A stretch of DNA of 64,000 bases from Chitinophaga rhizophila (GTDB taxonomy: Bacteria; Bacteroidota; Bacteroidia; Chitinophagales; Chitinophagaceae). Location of the stretch: positions 1,240,001-1,304,000 of the forward strand of contig NZ_JAICCF010000001.1 in the NCBI RefSeq assembly GCF_019492185.1. Direction: 5' to 3'. Shown here in pieces: positions 18,299 to 25,263 of this stretch. The notes beneath the pieces are model-generated. The model was not told the origin of the DNA and made no database searches. It saw only the letters and a list, made by a program, of their open reading frames with translations. How positions within the stretch are numbered: position 1 is the first letter of the stretch; each line of letters opens with the position of its first letter. Both the position numbers and the translations under genes were made by a program.

Positions 18299-19894
18299 AT
18301 GAAAAGAACCGCCCTGTTCTGCCTGTTTACACTATTTCAGGCAATTGCCTTCGCGCAGTTTAAAACTGTTGCGGAAACGCCCTTATTTAAGGAGCCTGAA
18401 TCCGGCTTTGCCAAACTCCTCCAGCTGAAGAACGGTAATACTGTCGTTGTTCATCTTACTAACAGGAACGGTATCAACCTGACATTCTATGATCCGCAGC
18501 ATAAACTGGCAGCCAATAAGCATCATAGTCCCAAATATGAGAAGCTGAAAGGCGCACGCGTCAACGCCATCTTTGAAACGGAAGGTACTATAGTTGTGAT
18601 GGTCAGTGAAATAGAAGAAAGAACTCCGATATTATATAGGCTTGTATTTGACGGCACTACCGGCAATCTTGAACGTGAAGAGAAAATTGCAGAAGCAGAT
18701 AAATTCCATTTCATGGATGTACGCTGGATACCTGAGTTTGACCCGGTGAACTCTTTTGCTGTGAGTAAAGACCCCTCCGGTGATAACTATGCAGTATTCG
18801 TTCGCCGCGACAAAAATGAATACGCCGATAAGAACCAGATGGAAGTGATTGTATATAACGGCCGCCACCAGGAAACTGGCAGGGCATTCTATCAACCGCC
18901 TTTTAAATATGCCTCTCTGAACTACCTGGATATGGCAGTAGTTGGTGAAGCAAATGTATACATCCTGGGCTTTGCTTATAACCAGATCGCTGCCAGTGAC
19001 CGTGAAGGGCAACTGGTACTGCTTACTCTGGCAAACGGGGCCAGAAAGTTAAAAGCCGACCTGCTGGAGCTCCCTGATAACCGTATCGCGGATAGCGGCG
19101 TTGTAAGGTATAACCCGGTGACAAAAAAACTGCTGCTGCTAGGTACTACTCACATCGAAGATGTTGACCCTCAGCCATATGGTGGTTTTCTGGCTATTAT
19201 AGACCCCTTAAAAGCCCAGACTGAACAATTCCTTGATATCTATCCAACCGAAGCCGATGTGCAGAAAAAGAAGCTATATGGAGACAAAAACGGCTATACA
19301 GGCATTCCCCAGGATCTGATTGTACAGAAAGATGGTGGATTTACCATTATTTACGAGGAACTGATTACCGATAAACACGTTCCGCTAAATGCACAGGCAT
19401 ATACCGACTATTTGCTGGAAAATCTGGCTGTCAGCTCTTACGATGCAAGCGCTAAACTGCTGTATACCAGCTTCATTCCCAAAAAGCAATTGCTGAAAAA
19501 CACTTCCTACACGCCATTTTATACGGCACATCGCCGCCTGTCTGCACAGCAGCTGATCCTGGGTGAACAATACCGCTCATTCTCCTACCTGCATACCAAT
19601 AACAAGACTTTCATCTTCCTGAATGACGCAATGCAGAATGAAGCGCCAAAGAATAATACGATTGCACAAATGCGTACACTCAACAGCGGACAAGCATATG
19701 CACTGGAAACAGGAACTCCGCTGCCGGCACGGAAACAGTTCTTTGGTCCGCTGAAAAAGAATGAGACCAATACCCTGTCCGTCTTCAATATAGCAGATTA
19801 TAACAGCGAACAAAACATCTTCGTTACATTAAAACTGGAAATCAACGGTAAGAGCCGGAATACCAGGATTGTCTGGCTAACGCCTGAAAAATAA
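18299..19894 (+). CDS. Secreted protein of unknown function
   Basis: 531 residues with a signal peptide (cleavage likely after AIAFA, residue 19). The mature protein is rich in beta strands with recurring patterns such as NGNTVVVHLTNRNG, LVLLTLANG and KLLLLGTTH, suggesting a beta-propeller-like repeat fold, but I recognise no named family. No TonB, T9SS or lipoprotein tail is seen, and the C-terminus ends in a plain strand. It starts 51 bases after the helicase stop, without a clear promoter element, so the two may be cotranscribed. Function unknown. Confidence 0.7.
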   Translation: MKRTALFCLFTLFQAIAFAQFKTVAETPLFKEPESGFAKLLQLKNGNTVVVHLTNRNGINLTFYDPQHKLAANKHHSPKYEKLKGARVNAIFETEGTIVVMVSEIEERTPILYRLVFDGTTGNLEREEKIAEADKFHFMDVRWIPEFDPVNSFAVSKDPSGDNYAVFVRRDKNEYADKNQMEVIVYNGRHQETGRAFYQPPFKYASLNYLDMAVVGEANVYILGFAYNQIAASDREGQLVLLTLANGARKLKADLLELPDNRIADSGVVRYNPVTKKLLLLGTTHIEDVDPQPYGGFLAIIDPLKAQTEQFLDIYPTEADVQKKKLYGDKNGYTGIPQDLIVQKDGGFTIIYEELITDKHVPLNAQAYTDYLLENLAVSSYDASAKLLYTSFIPKKQLLKNTSYTPFYTAHRRLSAQQLILGEQYRSFSYLHTNNKTFIFLNDAMQNEAPKNNTIAQMRTLNSGQAYALETGTPLPARKQFFGPLKKNETNTLSVFNIADYNSEQNIFVTLKLEINGKSRNTRIVWLTPEK

Positions 19895-19897
19895 AAA

Positions 19898-19921
19898 AGC
19901 TGAAGCAGGAATACTTCAGCT
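19898..19921 (+). terminator. Weak terminator hairpin
   Basis: 8-bp stem AGCTGAAG/CTTCAGCT three bases after the stop codon at 19894, preceded by an A tract and with no T run downstream. Confidence 0.5.
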
Positions 19922-20109
19922 ATACCTAAACCTACAACTGTTTACACTGTTCATGTAACATATGTTTACTATCGCTGTTTCCAGGACTATGAATATCGTG
20001 AGTATGTTTTTTCAGTGACACAAAGCTACACAGTGTTAGCTGCCTGAAATTGTACATAACAAAGTATTAATGATAAAATTCAAACAATTTGCCTCCCGCT
20101 GAGGCATAA

Positions 20110-20142
20110 AAAAGGCTCACCCGGCAGAAGGGTGAGCCTTTT
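20110..20142. terminator. Bidirectional terminator hairpin
   Basis: Perfect 13-bp stem (20110-20122 with 20130-20142), with T-rich ends on both strands. It ends the minus-strand molybdoenzyme gene. Confidence 0.85.
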
Positions 20143-20160
20143 AAGTATTTTATACGCATA

Positions 20161-20853
20161 TCAGCTGTAACGATCATTTCTCCAGGGATAAGCAGTATCT
20201 GAATACCCCCGCTCTTCCCAGAAACCAGGCTTGTTCTCCGTCAGAAACTCTATCCTGCTGATCCATTTTGCCCCTTTCCACGCATATAACTGAGGAGTGA
20301 TCATCCTGACAGGACCACCATGTTCTATCGGCAGCGGACCGCCATCTACGGTATGTGCCAGCAGTACATCCGGTTTAAGCGCCTCTTCCAGCGATACATT
20401 GGTAGTATAATCATCATATCCGTAGCAGAGAATATGTGTGGCAGTATCCAGGGGCTGTACCAGGGCAGCCAGATCCAGCAGTCGCACACCCTTCCAGGCC
20501 ATATCAAGCCGGGACCAGGTAGTAACGCAATGAAAATCAGAGGTATCTTCTGTTTGCGGAAGTGCCATAAATGCATCCCAGGTCAGTTCCACCGGATGCT
20601 CCACCGCCCCGTCTATCTTAAGTCGCCATTCATCCAGCGGGATGTCTGGTTCTATACCCAGATCCAGCACAGGCCATTTCCGCGTAAGCACCTGCCCTAC
20701 CGGTACTACCGGCATGCCATGACGATTAGGACGGCCGCTGCCCATAGGTTTATCATCAGACATAGACGGCGTCTGGCGCATCTTGTCCTCAAAGCGGGCT
20801 TTAAGTTTCATGCGGGCTTCCACCACCCTTCTGAGTTTTTCTGATTCTTCCAT
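20161..20853 (-). CDS. Cytoplasmic sulfite-oxidase-like molybdopterin enzyme
   Basis: 230 residues. Residues about 60-215 form the oxidoreductase molybdopterin-binding (SUOX/YedY) fold, with Cys109 in DFHCVTTWS as the expected molybdenum ligand and GGPVRMITPQLYAWKGAKWI as the usual C-terminal segment. The N-terminus is charged and helical, with no Tat or Sec signal, unlike YedY/MsrP; the dimerisation domain of sulfite oxidase is also missing. It matches the short soluble Moco-dependent proteins found in many bacteria, for which the substrate is unknown. A second molybdoenzyme (nitrate reductase) lies at 54227, but no cofactor synthesis genes are in the window. Confidence 0.8.
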   Translation of the reverse strand: MEESEKLRRVVEARMKLKARFEDKMRQTPSMSDDKPMGSGRPNRHGMPVVPVGQVLTRKWPVLDLGIEPDIPLDEWRLKIDGAVEHPVELTWDAFMALPQTEDTSDFHCVTTWSRLDMAWKGVRLLDLAALVQPLDTATHILCYGYDDYTTNVSLEEALKPDVLLAHTVDGGPLPIEHGGPVRMITPQLYAWKGAKWISRIEFLTENKPGFWEERGYSDTAYPWRNDRYS

Positions 20854-20956
20854 ATGATGAAGGTAGTTATTCTATGATTGATATGAATTTCCCGTTGAAA
20901 AATGAGGAAAAAATCCCCGTCGTTGATACCTCCCTTTCCGGCACGACCAGTAGCTG

Positions 20957-20964
20957 CAAATATA
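20957..20964 (-). promoter_or_regulatory. Candidate -7 element TATATTTG for the molybdoenzyme gene
   Basis: Exact TAnnTTTG match on the minus strand, 103 bases upstream of the ATG at 20853. Confidence 0.4.
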
Positions 20965-21132
20965 CCCTGTCAGATAACCCTTTCAGTTACAATTCAATTG
21001 CAGTGAAAACAGGTAAACTTGTCTGACGGTGGAGCAGTTTTTGTGATATCCAAACCGGTAAACCCATGGGCTGTCCCAGCCAGTGCATTGAATTACGGGA
21101 GTTCCGCAGCTGGTATATACCCATAAATAACA

Positions 21133-21140
21133 TAAATTTG
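21133..21140 (+). promoter_or_regulatory. Candidate -7 element TAAATTTG for the Clp_N-TPR gene
   Basis: Exact TAnnTTTG match, 22 bases before the ATG at 21163. Confidence 0.45.
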
Positions 21141-21162
21141 ATACTGTACTCAACAATTGCTG

Positions 21163-22377
21163 ATGCTATTAACGTCCTCCTATGAACTAAAGACAGCATT
21201 TGCCTATGCCAGGAGTTTTAGCCTGGACAGGAAGCTTTATTACATAGATAGCCAGATGATATTACTGGGTATCCTGGATTCATACGCTAATGATATAGCG
21301 ATTGAAGCCGGCGACAGAGATAAGATGGTCCAGTGGTTACATGCGCTTGACTGGGAAAAGCGTCCCGGCGCTCCTATTCCAACAGGCAGTAAACCCAAAG
21401 TACCAATCATGACAGAGGCAGAAAGAATGCTGGAAAACGCTACGTACTACCAGAAAAAACTAGGCGATGAACAGCTCCACCCCCAACACATCATTCTGTC
21501 GCTACTTAGTATTGAAAACCGCTGTCAGTACAAATTCCAATCCCTTGGTATCATCTTCGACACCTATCTGGAACAAATTCTCGAACTGAGAAAACGACAG
21601 ATAGATGTTCCCCTCCGCAGCCCGAGGATCAAGACTTCCTATATCAGTTTCTTTCATCCGCTCATACAACTGTTTTATAGTCAACGGCAGAAAAAGGTCG
21701 CGGTAGAAAGATACTTCCGCGAGGCCCAGGCATTACTCCAGTATAATGATATTCACAAATGCCGCCTGCTTTGTCAGCTGGTATTACAGATGCAGCCTGA
21801 CCACGTGAATGCCCTGTGGCTTTCAGGTGTAACTTGGAGAGTAGAACGAAACTTCCAGAAAGCCTTGCCTTTTTATGAAAAGGTACACAAGAAACATCCG
21901 CACCATACGGGTGTACTGGCGGAACTGGCGCACTGTTATAGCGAGATGGGTAATCATGAATGGGCGCATAAGTTATACGACCACGCCCTGTCACTGAACC
22001 CTGGTTCCTCTGAGTTATTAAACAGCCTCGGATTTGAATGTATAAAGCTGGAATTGTATATAGAAGCGATCTCGTATTTCGACCAGGCCATAGCTTATGA
22101 TGAAACATGCGCCTATGCCTATAACAACAAAGGATATGTACTGATGCACCTCGGATTTCCAGCGGCAGCAAAAGAACTGATACTTAAATCATTACAATTT
22201 AATAAGGGCAATGCCTATGCTTACCGTAACCTGGCTTTATTAGCCTTAAAGGAACAGGACGAAGAAACAGCCAGGGAGATGCTCCAGAAGGCGCAACGCT
22301 TTCACTTCAAACGTAACTATGGGAATGAAGTGGACGACTTATTACGCCGTCTGGATAATCAGAAAGCTACTTCATAA
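21163..22377 (+). CDS. Clp_N-like repeat protein with TPR domain
   Basis: 404 residues from ATG 21163 (a TTG two codons upstream is less likely). The first 150 residues resemble two Clp N-terminal repeats: AFAYARSFSLDR...YIDSQMILLGIL and MLENATYYQKKLGDEQLHPQHIILSLL, the motif used by ClpA/ClpB/ClpC to bind adaptors or substrates. No AAA+ ATPase follows. Residues about 190-400 instead hold five or six TPR units (for example NALWLSGVTWRVERNFQKAL and AYNNKGYVLMHLGFPAAAKE). It may serve as a scaffold or adaptor for protein quality control; this is inference. Its last 11 bases overlap the end of the convergent Aur1-like gene. Confidence 0.7.
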   Translation: MLLTSSYELKTAFAYARSFSLDRKLYYIDSQMILLGILDSYANDIAIEAGDRDKMVQWLHALDWEKRPGAPIPTGSKPKVPIMTEAERMLENATYYQKKLGDEQLHPQHIILSLLSIENRCQYKFQSLGIIFDTYLEQILELRKRQIDVPLRSPRIKTSYISFFHPLIQLFYSQRQKKVAVERYFREAQALLQYNDIHKCRLLCQLVLQMQPDHVNALWLSGVTWRVERNFQKALPFYEKVHKKHPHHTGVLAELAHCYSEMGNHEWAHKLYDHALSLNPGSSELLNSLGFECIKLELYIEAISYFDQAIAYDETCAYAYNNKGYVLMHLGFPAAAKELILKSLQFNKGNAYAYRNLALLALKEQDEETAREMLQKAQRFHFKRNYGNEVDDLLRRLDNQKATS

Positions 22378-23317
22378 TAACGGTATGGAATCTGCTGATT
22401 CTTTCATTATAAGCTACACTTCTCATCAGCACCAGCCTGTATAATGCAATGCCTACTGCCGCGCAGGTAATACCGGCTACTACATCCAGCACATAGTGGT
22501 GACTGGTGTAAACTGCTGCAAACCAGATACCCAAGGCTATAATACCGAATACGGATGTGAAGAACAGGTTGGTCGTCTTTCTGGCATAGTAGAATACGAT
22601 CAAAGGGTATGCAGAATGCAAAGACGGCATTGCGGCAAATACATTGGATCCCTTCGCATATAATGAACCAAAGATGTTCACGTGCAGCGCCTCATCAAAT
22701 CTGAGCAATCCGGCCGCATTACTCGCCGTATTGGCAATAAAATCAAAGCCATGTACCTGCACATACCAGGGTGGTGCAGCGGGATAAGTATAATAGACAA
22801 TATACCCTACCCAGTTTACCAGGATGAATGTGAGTGCAAAATGAATAAACTGCAGCCTGTCTTTATAAAAGAGGTAAGCAGCGAATGCCAATGGTACAGG
22901 TACCCAGCAGAGATAAAAAGCACCGGTCATCACATCTATCCATACGCGGGTATTGTGTAACCAGTATTCGTTGGGAGTGACCCTGACCCCGTCCAGCATA
23001 ACCCCAAACCAGGCCTTTTCTGTCTCATAAATATCCTGTATATGAACAGGCCCCGTCAGATAGTTCGGGAACGCTTTCATATAATCAAACACGATCCAGT
23101 AAAATATAAAGATCGAGAACCCTAAAATAAACCGGCGGGTGGGCCGTGAAGCATAATAACAGCCGTTGAAAATAGCCATCAGCCAAAGCTGATCAGTCTT
23201 AAAGCCAACCAGCCAAGCGGACAACAACAAATAAGCAATGCTGATACAGCTAGTAATCAGCAGGTGGCGCTTATCAAAAAGTGTAGTTGCTGATCCGGCA
23301 GGAACAGGTGCATCCAT
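22367..23317 (-). CDS. Aur1-like PAP2 enzyme, predicted inositol phosphoceramide synthase
   Basis: 316 residues, about six to eight transmembrane helices. The PAP2_3/Aur1-type motifs are visible: YTYPAAPPWY (176-185), MPSLHSAYP (230-238, catalytic His234) and SHHYVLD (272-278, His274 and Asp278). In fungi Aur1 moves phosphoinositol from phosphatidylinositol to ceramide; LCS-type enzymes share these motifs. Here the gene is last in an operon that also makes ceramide and phosphatidylinositol, so the same reaction is the natural reading. It starts 6 bases after the hydroxylase gene. The family is clear; the exact reaction is inferred from context. Confidence 0.75.
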   Translation of the reverse strand: MDAPVPAGSATTLFDKRHLLITSCISIAYLLLSAWLVGFKTDQLWLMAIFNGCYYASRPTRRFILGFSIFIFYWIVFDYMKAFPNYLTGPVHIQDIYETEKAWFGVMLDGVRVTPNEYWLHNTRVWIDVMTGAFYLCWVPVPLAFAAYLFYKDRLQFIHFALTFILVNWVGYIVYYTYPAAPPWYVQVHGFDFIANTASNAAGLLRFDEALHVNIFGSLYAKGSNVFAAMPSLHSAYPLIVFYYARKTTNLFFTSVFGIIALGIWFAAVYTSHHYVLDVVAGITCAAVGIALYRLVLMRSVAYNERISRFHTVIMK

Positions 23318-23323
23318 CTTATC

Positions 23324-23944
23324 TCACTTTTGAAAATCTGACCTGAAGATCTTATCCCAGAAGGATGAGCTTACGCCATATCCCCTGGTTGCATCGGCAT
23401 AGTGATGCATCATGTGGTGTTTCTTCAATTTCTTCCAGAACCGGCCTTTAAAATTGAAATGGTGCAGTGCATAGTGAGAGATATCATAGAAAAGATATCC
23501 GCCTATAAAGCCTGCGAAAAAACCATAGAAATATAGATCAGGTATAAAACTCTTATACAGCAAATAAAAACCTGTTGCCAACGGAATGCTCACCGAAGGA
23601 GGTAATACCAGGCGCATCGCATCATTAGGATAATCATGATGCACTCCATGGAAGATAAAATGCAGCCTTCTACCCCACTTGGAAGATGGCTCGAAGTGAA
23701 ATACAAAACGGTGCATCACATACTCAACAAATGACCAGACAAATATACCGGCCAATACCGTCAATGCCCAGGTAATTATACCAGATTGTACCTGGAATAA
23801 TGCCATCCAGCAACACCAGGCTATAACAGGAATGTATAAAAACAGCGGAATGCTGAAGTGAACTTTGGACAATTTTTCCAGTAATCCATTCCGGAACATA
23901 GGAATGGACTCGTGGGAGTTGGAAATGTAATTTTTATTACTCAT
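23324..23944 (-). CDS. Fatty-acid 2-hydroxylase-like enzyme of sphingolipids (sterol desaturase superfamily)
   Basis: 206 residues from the ATG at 23944; an in-frame TTG at 23962 would add six residues. Four transmembrane segments and the eight-histidine di-iron pattern: HRFVFH (78-83), HFIFHGVHH (95-103), HYALHH (157-162) and HHMMHH (176-181). The order and the flanking text (FVEYVMHRF, RLVLPP, YDISHYALHH, KKHHMMHHY, GYGVSSSFWD) are close to eukaryotic FA2H/Scs7, which hydroxylates the alpha carbon of the ceramide acyl chain. 2-hydroxy ceramides are known from related Bacteroidetes. It lies 25 bases after the CDP-alcohol transferase gene. Confidence is high for the family and good for the reaction. 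Confidence 0.82.
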   Translation of the reverse strand: MSNKNYISNSHESIPMFRNGLLEKLSKVHFSIPLFLYIPVIAWCCWMALFQVQSGIITWALTVLAGIFVWSFVEYVMHRFVFHFEPSSKWGRRLHFIFHGVHHDYPNDAMRLVLPPSVSIPLATGFYLLYKSFIPDLYFYGFFAGFIGGYLFYDISHYALHHFNFKGRFWKKLKKHHMMHHYADATRGYGVSSSFWDKIFRSDFQK

Positions 23945-23969
23945 TCGTTGTGAATTTAACAATCAACTA

Positions 23970-25241
23970 TCAGGGCTTGAACTGCTCCTTAATCTCTTTG
24001 CCTGTAGTAGGATCTATTCCCTTCATTTCGATGTAAACAACATTCGGAAACCAGAAGGTACCTCCTTCTATCTGAAGATATATTCTGTTCAGCTGGGCCA
24101 TTACGGTTCCAATCTGCGTATAGATGTGGTACTGCCCTTCAGCTGACTTCATCAGGTATAATTTCTTCTTATCATAGGCTACAGAACGCAATTCATATTT
24201 GTCTTTGGCAACTTGTTTTACCTTGAGACCATATGCAAATTTACGTTGTATATAGCTTAATCCCTTCTTTTCGTTATTCTCGGTATACCTGATCCAATAA
24301 ATATTTACCGGCTCAGATTCATTCAATGTACCATCCTTTTGCAGATTCAGATCATATATAACCGTATTTGCATTGGGTGTACGCTGCATATAGAACAGCA
24401 TGGTTGGTATACCACTTGGCGTCGGAAATACCGGCTCTTTGCCACCCTGAGGCGCTGCCATTGCCATGGCCGGCATTACCATCAGCAGTATAGCAATCAC
24501 AGGTGTAGTCGTTGCACTTCTGATTACACGGGTAACCTGGTCCTGCTTATCAATCGCTTTCTTCGCATCCAGGATACGGCCTACAGCTGTAATATTAGTC
24601 ATAATCGCCATGATGAACAGCGGGAAGGTAAAGATCGAAATAGTCTCAAATACCTGGAAAGGAATACCTGGTATATATAGCTTATAATCACCGCCGATGA
24701 AATGCGAAGTAACCCCGCATGCAATAGCTGACAATGAAATAATGACAATACGCTCCGGCCGTTGCATTAAACCACCTTTACACTCAATACCCAGCCCTTC
24801 TGCACGCGCCCTGGTATAACTTACCATCATCGATCCGATCAGGGCAATAAAGGCAAATATCGAACTTAGAAAGTAATGATGCCCGATCAGGTAATAACAG
24901 ATACCCAGAAAGAGTACCATCTCACTATAACGGTCTAATACTGAATCAAATAAGGCTCCGAAGCGCGAACCCATGTTTCCCAGACGCGCTACCTGGCCAT
25001 CCAGCATATCAAATAACCCTGCAAACAGGATCAAACCGCCGGCCCATCCAACATAAGACAGGTCTCCTCTGTTACCTTCCTCTACACCTGTTACGAAGAT
25101 CACTACAACACCTATATTCAGCAGGAAACCTATGAGTGTGACAGCATTAGGTGTCAGCCCGAGTTTGATCAGCCCTTTCACGAAAGGATTGATTACCACG
25201 TAAATTGCCTGCTGTAGCTTATCTCTGAATCGTTTTTTCAT
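23970..25241 (-). CDS. CDP-alcohol phosphatidyltransferase fused to DUF4833 (predicted phosphatidylinositol-phosphate synthase)
   Basis: 423 residues. Residues 1-240 are a polytopic CDP-alcohol phosphotransferase with the full motif: Asp78, Asp81-Gly82, Ala85-Arg86, Gly95, Asp99 and Asp103 (from FDMLDGQVAR to DSVLDR). With an inositol-phosphate synthase in the operon, the likely reaction is CDP-diacylglycerol plus inositol phosphate to phosphatidylinositol phosphate. Residues 245-263 (TPVIAILLMVMPAMAMAAP) look like a signal peptide placed inside the protein. Residues about 270-423 match DUF4833 as I know it (YMQRTPNANTVIYDLN, PVNIYWIRY, GGTFWFPNVVYIEMKG), which would lie in the periplasm. The fusion is seen directly; the role of DUF4833 is unknown. 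Confidence 0.8.
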   Translation of the reverse strand: MKKRFRDKLQQAIYVVINPFVKGLIKLGLTPNAVTLIGFLLNIGVVVIFVTGVEEGNRGDLSYVGWAGGLILFAGLFDMLDGQVARLGNMGSRFGALFDSVLDRYSEMVLFLGICYYLIGHHYFLSSIFAFIALIGSMMVSYTRARAEGLGIECKGGLMQRPERIVIISLSAIACGVTSHFIGGDYKLYIPGIPFQVFETISIFTFPLFIMAIMTNITAVGRILDAKKAIDKQDQVTRVIRSATTTPVIAILLMVMPAMAMAAPQGGKEPVFPTPSGIPTMLFYMQRTPNANTVIYDLNLQKDGTLNESEPVNIYWIRYTENNEKKGLSYIQRKFAYGLKVKQVAKDKYELRSVAYDKKKLYLMKSAEGQYHIYTQIGTVMAQLNRIYLQIEGGTFWFPNVVYIEMKGIDPTTGKEIKEQFKP

Positions 25242-25263
25242 GTCTTACGATTAAAAACATCTG

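Larger units (their letters stand above)
20854..21162. other. Divergent intergenic region with two promoters
   Basis: 309 bases between the molybdoenzyme and the Clp_N-TPR gene. Apart from the two TAnnTTTG elements listed separately, I see nothing structured in it. Confidence 0.5.
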
